Below are positions 16,118 to 25,467 of a DNA stretch of 64,000 bases, one piece after another. Under the pieces are notes generated by a model. It was not told the origin of the DNA, searched no databases, and was given only the letters and a program-made list of their open reading frames with translations. Source of the stretch: Bernardetia sp. GTDB taxonomy: Bacteria; Bacteroidota; Bacteroidia; Cytophagales; Bernardetiaceae. Both the position numbers and the translations under genes were made by a program. Numbering within the stretch: the first letter of the stretch is position 1; every line of letters starts with the position of its first letter. The stretch lies in assembly GCA_020630575.1 (NCBI GenBank), contig JAHDBD010000006.1:1-64000 (forward strand), read 5' to 3'.

Positions 16118-16906
16118 ATGAACATATATAAAGGTGAAAATTTTTCACAAGTATTTCCAAAAATGCTATCAGACTTATATGATAAATCTAATAGAGTAGC
16201 TAATACATATGAATTAGAAAATGTTACATTTCAAATTGAAAATACAAAATCTTGTTTAATCAAAAACAATATACATCCTAGTAAAACAGAGTATATAAAG
16301 AGAGAGTTTGAATGGTATTTGAATGGGAATTATAATGTAAACGAATTAGCTAAATATGCCAAACTATGGCATAGTGTATCGGATGATGGGTATGTTAACT
16401 CTAATTATGGAAAAATAATAAAGGAAAGAAATTCATTCGGTGAAACACCATGGTCTTGGTGTGTGAAGAAACTTTTACAAGATATGAACACGAGGAAAGC
16501 CATATTACACTTCTCATCACCTATACATAACCAACCATTTACTAAAGATTATGTTTGTTGTATGTATGCAATGTTTACTATTAGGAATGGTAGGTTGAAC
16601 ATGAAAGTATCATTTAGGTCTAATGATGTAATTTTTGGTCTAATGAATGATATTGCTTGGTTTTCATTACTTCATCAGAATATGTTTAATATTATTAAAA
16701 AGTACTATAACATAAAATTGGGCACTTATACACATTCAATGGACTCTTTACATTTATATGAAAAACATTTCAATAAGGTTGAAGAAATGTTATATACAGA
16801 AATTCAACCTAAAGAATTGAATATAAAAGATTTGATTTTATATGATGGACATGGACTAATAGATAAAGAAGGTTATAATAAGTTATTTGAAACACTTAAC
16901 ATTTAA
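16118..16906 (+). CDS. Thymidylate synthase-family enzyme with dCMP-specific signature (candidate dCMP hydroxymethylase)
   Basis: 262 residues, with thymidylate-synthase architecture. VCC at 146-148 carries the nucleophile, followed by FTIRNGRL, then RSNDVIFGLMNDIAWFSLL (167-185), and THSMDSLHLYEKH near the end. In dUMP-specific ThyA the motif reads ...GLPFNIA..., and that Asn recognises uracil. Here the aligned residue is Asp178. The same Asn-to-Asp change is known from dCMP hydroxymethylases (T4 gp42) and related CMP enzymes. I therefore infer dCMP as substrate and possibly hydroxymethyl- or methylcytosine in the phage DNA. ThyA activity is less likely. Confidence 0.75.
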   Translation: MNIYKGENFSQVFPKMLSDLYDKSNRVANTYELENVTFQIENTKSCLIKNNIHPSKTEYIKREFEWYLNGNYNVNELAKYAKLWHSVSDDGYVNSNYGKIIKERNSFGETPWSWCVKKLLQDMNTRKAILHFSSPIHNQPFTKDYVCCMYAMFTIRNGRLNMKVSFRSNDVIFGLMNDIAWFSLLHQNMFNIIKKYYNIKLGTYTHSMDSLHLYEKHFNKVEEMLYTEIQPKELNIKDLILYDGHGLIDKEGYNKLFETLNI

Positions 16907-16908
16907 TT

Positions 16909-18945
16909 ATGAATAAAACGTTAGAGGAAAGAGTAAAAACACTTTCAGAATTAGAAAGAATTAAACATCGTGCAGGGGTTTATATCGGTAATATAAATCC
17001 CGAGACAAAACCATGTTTCGTTTTAGATGAAATTGATGGCTTCTTTAAGTCAAAAGATATTGAATATACAGCAGGTATACTAAAAATATGTGATGAAGTT
17101 TTGTCAAACTCTGTTGATGAATATATCGAAACTAATTATAATAAAAGTTTATTACCAAAATCTAAACAGAAAAATTTCCACACAGTAACTGAAATAAAAG
17201 TTGATATTACTGAGGATGGATTGGTGACAATTTTTGATAATGGGGGTATACCTGTAGAATTTCATAAGGTTAATAAATGTTATTTACCACAAATGTTATT
17301 TGGCGAAATAGGTACAGGTTCTAATTATAATGATGGTAAAAATGAGAAAAGAACAAAGTTAGGTCTTAATGGACTTGGAGCTAAGTTAGCTAATATATTC
17401 TCTACAAAGTTTTCTATCGATACATGTGATGGTGTATCTAGATACCAACAAGTATGGGAAAATGGTTTAATCGATGTATATGAACCATTGATAATTACAA
17501 AGTCTAAAAAGGTTTTCAAAAAGAAGTCATTTGTCGATATTGGTAAAAAGACAGAAAGACAAATTAATGTCAATTTTAAAAACGCACCTATAGGTGATAG
17601 AGGTACTACAGTACAATTTAAAATTGACATGAAATATTTTAGTGAAAATGATATCTCATACGGTATTATTAAATTACTAGAAAGAAAGTGTATATTAGCC
17701 TGTGCATCAAACATTGGATTAAAAATCACGTTCAATGGTAAAGTATATCAATTTAAAAACTTTACTGAATATACATCTATGTATTATAATGATGGTATTA
17801 TTACAGGTAAAATTAATGAATGGGAATATGCATTATTAACTAAATCTTCGGTTAATGGTGGTGGTAATGTTTTTGGAATTGTTAACGGTGGTGAATGTTC
17901 AAAAGGTACTCATGTTTCCATGGCTAATAATCTTATTAGAACTCATGTAAAAAATTACATGAAGAAGAAATTTAAAATGGACTTCACAAACGATAATATT
18001 TCTAAGCAATATGATTTATTTCTAAGTTGTACTGTGAATAAGCCTGTTTACGAACACCAAACAAAAGAAAAGCTTGTAACTAAACCTAACAATTTTGATG
18101 GATATGCAAGTGGTGAGCAAAAGTTTTTACCAAAGACATTTAAAGAAATTGAAGAAAGTTCAATAATTGAAAATCTTAAAATATTATTTGAGTCTAATAA
18201 AAATAGTGCAGATACAAAAACTTTAAAAAAGCAAGATAGTGAGAATAAAAAGAAGTCTCCTAGAAGTATAGCTAAACTTCTAGATGCGACTAGCACTCGT
18301 GGTCGAGATAAATGTACTTTATGGTTATTTGAAGGTCAGTCTGCTGCCAATACATTTAGAGGTGTTAGAAATCCCAAATTAGATGGCTCTTACACACTAA
18401 AAGGTAAGATAAAAAATACATGGGGATTATCAAAAGGTAAGCTTTCAGCAAACTCTGAAATAAATGATATAGCTATGGCTTTGGGTGCTAGATATGATGG
18501 AAAACATGACGTAAATAAACTTAGATTTGGAAAAATTGTCATTGCTGTAGATGCTGATGTTGATGGTATTTCAATAAATGCCCAATTATTGACATTCTTT
18601 TGGTGTGTTTTCCCCGAATTAATTTTGAACGGAATGGTTTATTTATTAAATTCGCCACTTTATAAGCTGTATAAGGGTAAACAGGTAAAGTATATCTATT
18701 CAGTAGATGAATTTGAAAAAACAAATAAAAAAGGATGGAATGTTGAATATTTTAAGGGTTTAGGTTCTTTGGGCGATGACGAGTATCATGAAATGATTTC
18801 AAACCCAAGATTAATACAGTTTGTTGCAGATGAAGAGACAGAAGAGTCTATAAAACTTTGGATGCAACCATCAGAACAAGATAAACAAGCACCAAATAGA
18901 AGAAAGGCAGCAATGGAATCACTAAAAACAAGTTGGACTAAATAA
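16909..18945 (+). CDS. DNA topoisomerase II large subunit (GyrB/gp39-like)
   Basis: 678 residues. The GHKL ATPase is visible (E63 in CDEVLSNSVDEY, then FDNGGIP at about 109-115, and LGLNGLGAKLANIFS). The TOPRIM metal site follows with E475 (FEGQSA) and D548/D550/D552 (DADVDG), and GLGSLGDDEYHEM ends the domain. Together with the 23545-24903 subunit it would form a T4-like type II topoisomerase that relaxes or decatenates phage DNA. Unlike T4, ATPase and TOPRIM parts are in one gene, not split into gp39 and gp60. Confidence 0.9.
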   Translation: MNKTLEERVKTLSELERIKHRAGVYIGNINPETKPCFVLDEIDGFFKSKDIEYTAGILKICDEVLSNSVDEYIETNYNKSLLPKSKQKNFHTVTEIKVDITEDGLVTIFDNGGIPVEFHKVNKCYLPQMLFGEIGTGSNYNDGKNEKRTKLGLNGLGAKLANIFSTKFSIDTCDGVSRYQQVWENGLIDVYEPLIITKSKKVFKKKSFVDIGKKTERQINVNFKNAPIGDRGTTVQFKIDMKYFSENDISYGIIKLLERKCILACASNIGLKITFNGKVYQFKNFTEYTSMYYNDGIITGKINEWEYALLTKSSVNGGGNVFGIVNGGECSKGTHVSMANNLIRTHVKNYMKKKFKMDFTNDNISKQYDLFLSCTVNKPVYEHQTKEKLVTKPNNFDGYASGEQKFLPKTFKEIEESSIIENLKILFESNKNSADTKTLKKQDSENKKKSPRSIAKLLDATSTRGRDKCTLWLFEGQSAANTFRGVRNPKLDGSYTLKGKIKNTWGLSKGKLSANSEINDIAMALGARYDGKHDVNKLRFGKIVIAVDADVDGISINAQLLTFFWCVFPELILNGMVYLLNSPLYKLYKGKQVKYIYSVDEFEKTNKKGWNVEYFKGLGSLGDDEYHEMISNPRLIQFVADEETEESIKLWMQPSEQDKQAPNRRKAAMESLKTSWTK

Positions 18946-18947
18946 TT

Positions 18948-19367
18948 ATGGAAAAAACATTAGACATTGGTATACAAAATATTGGGGTTAATATAGAAAA
19001 GCTTATAAAAGATAATAAAAGATTAAAAATAAAATATAAATTAAAAGGTGGTGATTATATAATAACCTCATACAAAATTGATTATAAGAGTTATGATAAA
19101 ATAGTTGATGATATCATGAAATATTATTACTCTGTTAATGATGGGTATATTGAATTTACCTCTTTAAAAGATAAAAGGTCAACAAGAATTACACATACAC
19201 ATTTCGGTATTAATTGTGAAAATTTTAAAGTACAAGTGAGTGAAGATTCTAAATTCTGTGAGGATATAGATTTTACTAGAATTCTATTAAACACAGTAAT
19301 ATTTGAATTATTTTATCCAATCTGTTGGTTGAAGAGGTTAAACGAAATAAAAGATAAAAAAGACTAA
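18948..19367 (+). CDS. Hypothetical protein, 139 aa
   Basis: Not recognised. Lys-rich alpha/beta protein. Its last stretch (FELFYPICWLKRLNEIK) is hydrophobic and aromatic. It starts 2 nt after the topoisomerase gene and may be a distant relative of the gene that follows, since both have a central beta-rich domain and a similar end. Confidence 0.7.
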   Translation: MEKTLDIGIQNIGVNIEKLIKDNKRLKIKYKLKGGDYIITSYKIDYKSYDKIVDDIMKYYYSVNDGYIEFTSLKDKRSTRITHTHFGINCENFKVQVSEDSKFCEDIDFTRILLNTVIFELFYPICWLKRLNEIKDKKD

Positions 19368-19374
19368 ATAATAT

Positions 19375-20118
19375 ATGAATATAGTAAAATCAAAAGTAAG
19401 TTTAAAACTAAATAGCGATAAAGATGCTAATGAATTTGTTTTTAGAATAACAGAATTACAGAGAATGTTTTTAAATAAAGACTTTTACTTAATTAAATTT
19501 AAACTTGGTGGAGAACTTAATTATGATATAAGCTCTGATTCGAATATAACGTATAATATAAAGGGTAAAAGAATAGTGGAAACACAAGAAGAACTTAAAA
19601 ACATACTTTTTGAAATTTGTTTTAGATTTTTCATGCAAATAAAGCTAAACGATACCCCACCAAGCTATGAATCATATTCATTTAATAAAAATGGCGAATA
19701 TATAGAATATTCAAATTTAAACTATTCTCATGTAAAAAGATTCCCATACCATATGCCAATTTATAGGGATTTTAATAATTTTTTTAGTAATGATTTTAAT
19801 ATTATTAAAAACTTTATAGAGTTAAATTCCAATAAAGAACTTTTTTACTATCTAACCGATGAAAATGGTGACAAAGGTTTAGATATTAAAACCAATTTAA
19901 AAGATTTTGTGAATATGGGTAAAAATCCAAACAATATTGTTTCTATAACAGTTTGGATTTATGATAACGACGTTAAGAAATCTTTATCATTCGATTTCAG
20001 AAATATTCATGAAATTTCTGAAATCTTAGGTAGTGTTGATGCGTGGGATATAATTAAAAGTCAGATTATTGAGCAAATATTTGAATTTAGAAAACTATGT
20101 TTTTATGGAAACATTTAA
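19375..20118 (+). CDS. Hypothetical protein, 247 aa
   Basis: Not recognised. Soluble, with alternating beta-strands and helices. The ending (IIEQIFEFRKLCFYG) is similar in position to that of the preceding gene. It overlaps the glycosyltransferase start by 14 nt. Confidence 0.7.
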   Translation: MNIVKSKVSLKLNSDKDANEFVFRITELQRMFLNKDFYLIKFKLGGELNYDISSDSNITYNIKGKRIVETQEELKNILFEICFRFFMQIKLNDTPPSYESYSFNKNGEYIEYSNLNYSHVKRFPYHMPIYRDFNNFFSNDFNIIKNFIELNSNKELFYYLTDENGDKGLDIKTNLKDFVNMGKNPNNIVSITVWIYDNDVKKSLSFDFRNIHEISEILGSVDAWDIIKSQIIEQIFEFRKLCFYGNI

Positions 20119-20905
20119 TACATTTTGGTATGGAAGCCAACCTAACAGATTGGTTAGGTTGGCTTTTAAATCTTGGAAAGTGCAAGGTCATGATATAGTA
20201 GTTTGGACATTGGGTGAAGAGTATGACTTTGGTATTGAAGTAACTTTCAAAAATTTAAATGATTATGTAGATGAAATTCCAATGGAACTTTTATATGCTC
20301 AAAAAAAGCCATTTTCTAATGAACGTTACATTGCGGGTTTTGTTGATTGGTGTAGATATAAAATAATGTCAATAGTTCCCGATTGTATAATAATGGATTG
20401 TGATGTTATCTTATTAAAGCCTTGGAATCCTAGTAAACCAACATTAGTATGTGAAGAATCCTTTAGAATTGAGAATGAGTTAGATGGATTATATCCATGC
20501 GCAGGTATAATAAGAAGTGATAATGAATTAGGTGATTACTTAGCAAGTAAGTCTTTAGAAATAGCTTATGATGGTATGGAACATGGTACATTAATGAAGT
20601 TGATATATAAAAGAATGGTTTCTGATAAACAATATTATGACACGTTTGACAAAGTTGAACATAATCAATTTTTTGAGCTTGGTTATGATGAGTTGGATTT
20701 ATTTTATAGTACCATAAGTAAATCAACAATACGTCGTTTAAAAGATGTTACAGGTATTCATTGTTGGATGTCACTTTTGGATATAAATAAATCATTCGAG
20801 AAAGGAAATATTTTAAGCATATTGGAAACATATTATAATAGTGCCGAAACATTCTCATATGATTTATTAAAATTGTCCGAAAAAATTGTAAATTATGAAA
20901 AATAA
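20105..20905 (+). CDS. Glycosyltransferase with DxD motif (GT32-like)
   Basis: 266 residues from ATG 20105 (METFNTFWYG). The order FWYGSQPNRLVRLAFKSWKV, then a DWCRYKIM helix, then IIMDCDVILLKP with D98-C99-D100 is that of sugar-nucleotide-binding capsular or mannosyl transferases (the 'Gly_transf_sug' DxD region). The late NQFFELGYDELDLFY segment resembles their acceptor-loop region. Substrate is unknown. Nearness to the dCMP-type synthase allows the idea that it glycosylates modified cytosine. The longer ORF start (20069) would lie inside the previous gene. Confidence 0.75.
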   Translation: METFNTFWYGSQPNRLVRLAFKSWKVQGHDIVVWTLGEEYDFGIEVTFKNLNDYVDEIPMELLYAQKKPFSNERYIAGFVDWCRYKIMSIVPDCIIMDCDVILLKPWNPSKPTLVCEESFRIENELDGLYPCAGIIRSDNELGDYLASKSLEIAYDGMEHGTLMKLIYKRMVSDKQYYDTFDKVEHNQFFELGYDELDLFYSTISKSTIRRLKDVTGIHCWMSLLDINKSFEKGNILSILETYYNSAETFSYDLLKLSEKIVNYEK

Positions 20906-21488
20906 ACATTTGAAAAATATAGGTCATAATACTATATCATTTGGTAAAAAAGATTTAATATCATTATCAACTTCAACATTTAATATTAATGGATTTCCAA
21001 ATTTAGACGATTTAAGAGTCTTTGAGATTTTATGTAATCATTATATCCACAATGTGGATGAAACTCTCTTAGAGTATATTAAAATGAAGCCTACAAACAT
21101 TTTAAAAGATGATAATGAGTATTTATCTACATTAAGAAATATCATTAAAGATTCAACCGATGAGGACTTTAAAATATGGTCTAAAATGATTATATCATTA
21201 AATCAGTATAAAAAATTACAAATTAAGTATTTTGATTTAATGAGACTTTATATTGAATCAAGACCAAGGAAAGAAGTTTTGTTTAAAAACTTTATTATTA
21301 ATAAGTTTTCATCATATTTTTACCACTTATCATATAGTGATATGATAAGTGGTAATACTAATAGTATGCATATATTTTTGAAAAATTTGTATATTGAATA
21401 TGAAATGTGTAATTTTGCTGAGTTAGACAAAACTGAAAAAGAAACAAACTATATAGAATGGTTAAAAATAATAGGAAATTATGAGTGA
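20895..21488 (+). CDS. Hypothetical protein, 197 aa
   Basis: Not recognised. Mostly helical with many Lys/Asp/Leu, no clear motif. Overlaps neighbours by 11 and 8 nt, so it belongs to the same operon. Confidence 0.7.
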   Translation: MKNKHLKNIGHNTISFGKKDLISLSTSTFNINGFPNLDDLRVFEILCNHYIHNVDETLLEYIKMKPTNILKDDNEYLSTLRNIIKDSTDEDFKIWSKMIISLNQYKKLQIKYFDLMRLYIESRPRKEVLFKNFIINKFSSYFYHLSYSDMISGNTNSMHIFLKNLYIEYEMCNFAELDKTEKETNYIEWLKIIGNYE

Positions 21489-21837
21489 AGCAGAACTACT
21501 AGTATGTAATTTTATTGAAAATTTTTGTTTAGATAATTGGGATAAAATTGATAAAGAGCGTTGTGATATAGATATGAATAAGGAAGTCTTTTTAAAATAT
21601 GTAGGTGGATGTATACAAAATGCATGTTGGGTTATCACGGAAGTTGCTGAATGGGGGATGGATAAACAATATTTAAGAGAGAATATTGTTTATGGTAATG
21701 ATAAATATAAAATTTCTGATTTCATTGTTTTTAAAATTGATGATAAATTTGTAAGAATAGAAGGACACTCAATAATCGATGATTTTACTGTAAAATTTAC
21801 AGAAAAGAAACAAAAGGTTGTGGAATATTGGAGTTAA
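21481..21837 (+). CDS. Hypothetical protein, 118 aa
   Basis: Not recognised. Contains four Cys (C9, C16, C28, C44) spread in a helical N-terminus, then a beta-rich half (DDFTVKFTEKKQKVVEYWS). Confidence 0.7.
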   Translation: MSEAELLVCNFIENFCLDNWDKIDKERCDIDMNKEVFLKYVGGCIQNACWVITEVAEWGMDKQYLRENIVYGNDKYKISDFIVFKIDDKFVRIEGHSIIDDFTVKFTEKKQKVVEYWS

Positions 21838-21864
21838 TAATAAAAATTAAAAATTTCAAGTAAT

Positions 21865-22104
21865 ATGAATTGGACAGAAGTAATTGACCCTAATTCCGAA
21901 AATAGTTACTCACATATAAAGTGTGATACACCACTAGGTAAAATCTATATAGATTGGAAAAGTTGGAAAACAAACCCAAGTTTCGATATTTCTATTGATG
22001 GTTCTTGGATTGGAACTAGTTATGATTTAGATGAATCTAAACAAATTTCAAAAGATTGGTTGACTGAAAAATATAATTCGCTAAAATCTTTTCTTGAAGG
22101 CTAA
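21865..22104 (+). CDS. Hypothetical Trp-rich small protein, 79 aa
   Basis: Not recognised. Trp/Tyr/Ser-rich with a pattern (YIDWKSWKTNPSFDISIDGS) that looks like a small antiparallel beta-sheet. A terminator follows directly. Confidence 0.7.
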   Translation: MNWTEVIDPNSENSYSHIKCDTPLGKIYIDWKSWKTNPSFDISIDGSWIGTSYDLDESKQISKDWLTEKYNSLKSFLEG

Positions 22105-22150
22105 ATTAAAAAATTGACTATATCTTTTGGTAGAGTCAATTTTTTAATTT
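22103..22150 (+). terminator. Rho-independent terminator
   Basis: 17-bp perfect stem (22103-22119 with 22134-22150). The 3' arm's T run leads directly into the next promoter box. Confidence 0.9.
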
Positions 22151-22157
22151 AGATTTG
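22150..22157 (+). promoter_or_regulatory. Bacteroidota -7 box (TAGATTTG)
   Basis: TAnnTTTG match followed by TCATGTAATTAAATAAA and ATG 22181. It starts immediately at the end of the terminator. Confidence 0.65.
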
Positions 22158-22180
22158 TCATGTAATTAAATAAAAATATT

Positions 22181-22972
22181 ATGGAGTGTAAAGATAAAAT
22201 GATTGAAAAAATCTCAAAGCTTTTAAATTTAGCAAATGACCCTAGCGCATCTGTTGGGGAAATTGAAAATGCTATGAAAATGGCTAACAAACTAATGCTA
22301 AAACATGATATTGATTCCGAAAATATAGAGTTGGGATTTGATAGTATTAGTGAGCAAGAATTTACTGTTGAAATGGAAAGGACATTTAGTTCTACATGGA
22401 AATGGGATTTGATTGATTGTATTGCTAATAATAACATGTGTTATGTATATGCATATTCTCATGGATATTTTACTAAAAAAGATACCTACAGGCGTACACA
22501 TAATAGAATTGTATTGGTTGGTAATAAAAGTAAAAGAAAAATTGTTATGAATATGTATAATCTTTGTGTTGAAAGACTTCCTAATCTTTGTAGTGAACGT
22601 TTTGAGCAAAGAAAACAGGAATTAATTTCTAAGTATTTACATTCAACAGGGTTAGATATAGATGTCTTATTAAAGCTATTAAAAAATGAAAAAGTTTTAC
22701 CAAGTAAAAGAAAATTTTATAATTCGTATTTACTAGGGTTTAGGAGAGGTTTAGAAAGTAAGTTTAAACAAAATATCATGGAGCTTGATATGGATGAGAA
22801 AAGTAAATACGGACTAATTGTTGTAAAAAATGATGACCTTATAAAAGAATATATGAAGGATGATAAAATAAAAACATCTAAAAGAACTATTGGTAGTTTG
22901 GATGCAAAGGCTATACAAATGGGTAGAGAAGATGCTGAACATGTTGAAAATATTAACCAATTAAACGCATAA
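22181..22972 (+). CDS. DUF2786 domain protein
   Basis: 263 residues. The first 45 residues (KISKLLNLANDPSASVGEIE ... ANKLMLKHDI) match DUF2786, a short helical domain common in phage and bacterial proteins. The middle carries WKWDLIDCIANNN and KRKIVMNMYNLCVERLPNLC. A late YNSYLLGFRRGLESKF is typical of the companion domain of this family. No biochemical activity is established. It begins a new transcription unit and is first of four genes ending with the topoisomerase small subunit. Confidence 0.75.
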   Translation: MECKDKMIEKISKLLNLANDPSASVGEIENAMKMANKLMLKHDIDSENIELGFDSISEQEFTVEMERTFSSTWKWDLIDCIANNNMCYVYAYSHGYFTKKDTYRRTHNRIVLVGNKSKRKIVMNMYNLCVERLPNLCSERFEQRKQELISKYLHSTGLDIDVLLKLLKNEKVLPSKRKFYNSYLLGFRRGLESKFKQNIMELDMDEKSKYGLIVVKNDDLIKEYMKDDKIKTSKRTIGSLDAKAIQMGREDAEHVENINQLNA

Positions 22973-22973
22973 A

Positions 22974-23333
22974 GTGACTGATAAAAATATAAATACCGAG
23001 TTAGATAAAGCATATAAAAAAGCAGGTAATAACGCTTATTTTGGTAATGGATTTAGAAGTGGTGTTGAAATGGTTCTTAAAAATTTAGAGCCGTCAAAAA
23101 CAATACCAAAGGATAATAGCGATATTGTAAATTATGATGGTAAGGACTATAAATCATCCAAACCTTTAATCCTTTTCCACAAGGATAATGCTAATAAAAA
23201 TATATTTTCTAGAGCATATTATATTCATAGTTTAAAAATATGGGTTGATTCTGAAATGTATTGCATAAATAGTGATATAATTGGGTGGATTGATATAATA
23301 AACTTAATAGACAATGAAAAACTTTATAAATAA
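22974..23333 (+). CDS. Hypothetical protein, 119 aa (GTG start)
   Basis: Not recognised. The start is GTG 22974, one base after the previous stop codon. No ATG gives a reasonable protein. N-terminus (DKAYKKAGNNAYFGNGFRSG) is helical and the remainder beta-rich. Confidence 0.7.
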   Translation: MTDKNINTELDKAYKKAGNNAYFGNGFRSGVEMVLKNLEPSKTIPKDNSDIVNYDGKDYKSSKPLILFHKDNANKNIFSRAYYIHSLKIWVDSEMYCINSDIIGWIDIINLIDNEKLYK

Positions 23334-23544
23334 TTCAAATACAAAAACTATATTAGAAACTATGATTGCATTAGATACTAAAATCAAAGAAGAAAATGAA
23401 TATGTATCAAGACTTTTTAAAGATGATGTCGGTTTATATGAAACCGTTGAGGAAAGAGAACACTCTATTAAAATACATTCTAAAGTTTTAGATAGACTTC
23501 GAAGTAGATATAATAGATTACTAAAATCATTACAGTTGAAATAA
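23314..23544 (+). CDS. Hypothetical helical protein, 76 aa
   Basis: Not recognised. Predicted all-helical and probably a coiled coil (IALDTKIKEENEYVSRLFKD and following heptads). Overlaps the previous gene by 20 nt and abuts the topoisomerase gene. Confidence 0.7.
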   Translation: MKNFINNSNTKTILETMIALDTKIKEENEYVSRLFKDDVGLYETVEEREHSIKIHSKVLDRLRSRYNRLLKSLQLK

Positions 23545-24903
23545 ATGAAACCAAAAATACAAAAACAAAAAATATCACATTTTTTTACAAACGAATATGC
23601 CAAAAAATATGTAAAATATGTGTGTGAAGAAAGAGCCATACCATCAATTATAGATGGGTTTAAACCATCTTATAGAAAATCACTACACGCTGCATTAAGC
23701 TTTATGAAAAAAGGTATATCAGTTAGTGGAATTGAAATAGTTGGAGAAACATATAAACGTTCAGCATATCACCATGGTAACTCTTCACTAGAGGATGTTG
23801 TTATTAAACATGGTGCAGACTATTTAACAAACTCTTCACCATTAGTTATTAGTGGTTCGGGTGGTGATTTAAGAAATAATGATGCATCAGCTATTCGTTA
23901 TTTAAAGTTTATTCTATCAGATAATGCATCACTTTATAAGCATGATTTACAGCTTCTAGAGCATAACTATGATGGTGATAAACAAATAGAACCTAAATTT
24001 TATTTACCATTAATACCGTTAGTTTTAGCCAGTAGAGGTAGTGGTACAGCTGTTGCATATGCATTTGCCAATAATATGTCATATTCATTGAAATCTATTG
24101 CTGAGACTTCATTAATTTCATTGGAAAATCTAGGTAGAAAAAAGCAAATTGAATTACCAAAAATGAAACCTTATGTAGATGGATATGATGGAAGGTTTGA
24201 ATATGTTGGTGAGGATAAATGGAAATCATTTTCTGAATATAGTATTAAAGGGAATAAGGTTACAATTTTAGGATTACCTGTTGACCAAACTTATGATAAG
24301 TTTGAGAAAAATTTATCAACTCTTTTAGATAAAGGTAAAATTCTTAACTTCACAAATGAGGGCACTAAAGGTGTTATAAAATATGTAGTTAATTTCAATG
24401 CTACAGACTTAACACGTTTAAAAAAGAATAATTGCATACCATTAGAAAAATTATTGAAATTAACATCAGTTTCAGCTAAAAATACATATACGTTTATTGA
24501 TGAAAATCAAAACGTTTTAACAGATATTGTTGATGTTTATGGTGTAGTTAATTACTTTGTAAGATATAGATTAACTAGATATAATGATAGGAAAAAATTT
24601 CTTCTAGCCGACATCAAAAAAAGAATTTCTGAAAAGTCTGACTTATCTAGGTTTATAAAATTTGTTATTGATAAAAAACTAGTTATTCAAAACAGACCTA
24701 TAAAAGAGATTAAGAAATTTCTTACAGATAATAAAATTACACATAACGTATTAACTGTTAGTGTAACTAAATTGACTAAAGAGGAATATGAGAAGTTGTT
24801 AAAGGAAATTAAAATGTTGGAAAAGGAACATTCTACAATAAAATCTACTACAATAACTAACATGTATAAAAAAGACTTAAAAGAACTTATTAAATCACTA
24901 TAA
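23545..24903 (+). CDS. DNA topoisomerase II medium subunit (GyrA/gp52-like)
   Basis: 452 residues. The breakage-reunion domain is clear: IPSIIDGFKPSYRKSLHAAL, the YKRSAYHHGNSSLEDVVIK helix-turn-helix, GSGGDLRNNDASAIRY with catalytic Tyr119, then the tower and coiled-coil regions. The length matches T4 gp52, so the C-terminal DNA-wrapping beta-pinwheel of gyrase is absent. This predicts relaxation/decatenation, not supercoiling. Its partner is encoded 4.6 kb upstream. Confidence 0.9.
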   Translation: MKPKIQKQKISHFFTNEYAKKYVKYVCEERAIPSIIDGFKPSYRKSLHAALSFMKKGISVSGIEIVGETYKRSAYHHGNSSLEDVVIKHGADYLTNSSPLVISGSGGDLRNNDASAIRYLKFILSDNASLYKHDLQLLEHNYDGDKQIEPKFYLPLIPLVLASRGSGTAVAYAFANNMSYSLKSIAETSLISLENLGRKKQIELPKMKPYVDGYDGRFEYVGEDKWKSFSEYSIKGNKVTILGLPVDQTYDKFEKNLSTLLDKGKILNFTNEGTKGVIKYVVNFNATDLTRLKKNNCIPLEKLLKLTSVSAKNTYTFIDENQNVLTDIVDVYGVVNYFVRYRLTRYNDRKKFLLADIKKRISEKSDLSRFIKFVIDKKLVIQNRPIKEIKKFLTDNKITHNVLTVSVTKLTKEEYEKLLKEIKMLEKEHSTIKSTTITNMYKKDLKELIKSL

Positions 24904-24904
24904 A

Positions 24905-25444
24905 ATGGAATACATAACATACACATTAATTTTCATATGCTCTTTTTTTAATGGTATTATGACTACACACTTTTTAGAATCATTTGATAAAAGTGAGAAT
25001 TTTTATAAAAGAGTATTATTACTTTTATTTAATATACTTTTTGGATTCACCATTCTAATTTATTATATATGTTTATACTTTTTCAAATGGTTAATACCTA
25101 TTGATTATTATATTAGATTTATTTATAGATTTGTCTTAGGTTTTAACAAAAATTTTTATAGAAACCCAAATGTATATAATGTCATTAAGGAAATCAATTC
25201 TTATTCATTAAAAAACTTAAAGTGGTACAATCTAAATAAATATTTATTAAATCATATGTTTATAACTTTGAGAAATTTTGATAGAGATATAAAAAAGTTT
25301 GAAAATAGAAGTGTTTGTAAAGTATATGAGAGTAAACAGAAAAGTCATGAAGACGGTGATATTATAAATGATAGAATAAAAAATAAATCATATATTATTT
25401 ATGGTGGAAATATGATTCAGCTTAATCATAAAAAATATTTATAA
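24905..25444 (+). CDS. Membrane protein, 179 aa
   Basis: Not recognised. Two hydrophobic segments (about 4-20 and 38-62, with aromatic residues) precede a basic soluble C-terminal domain of about 110 residues. Inner-membrane location is inferred. Confidence 0.7.
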   Translation: MEYITYTLIFICSFFNGIMTTHFLESFDKSENFYKRVLLLLFNILFGFTILIYYICLYFFKWLIPIDYYIRFIYRFVLGFNKNFYRNPNVYNVIKEINSYSLKNLKWYNLNKYLLNHMFITLRNFDRDIKKFENRSVCKVYESKQKSHEDGDIINDRIKNKSYIIYGGNMIQLNHKKYL

Positions 25445-25467
25445 AAACATGTTATATAATAAATAAA

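Noticed and set aside
16118..16906. Plain thymidylate synthase (thyA) label
   Set aside because: The uracil-reading Asn is replaced by Asp178, which argues for a dCMP-type enzyme.
20069..20104. Longer start of the glycosyltransferase
   Set aside because: It lies inside the previous gene and the extra 12 residues do not resemble family starts.
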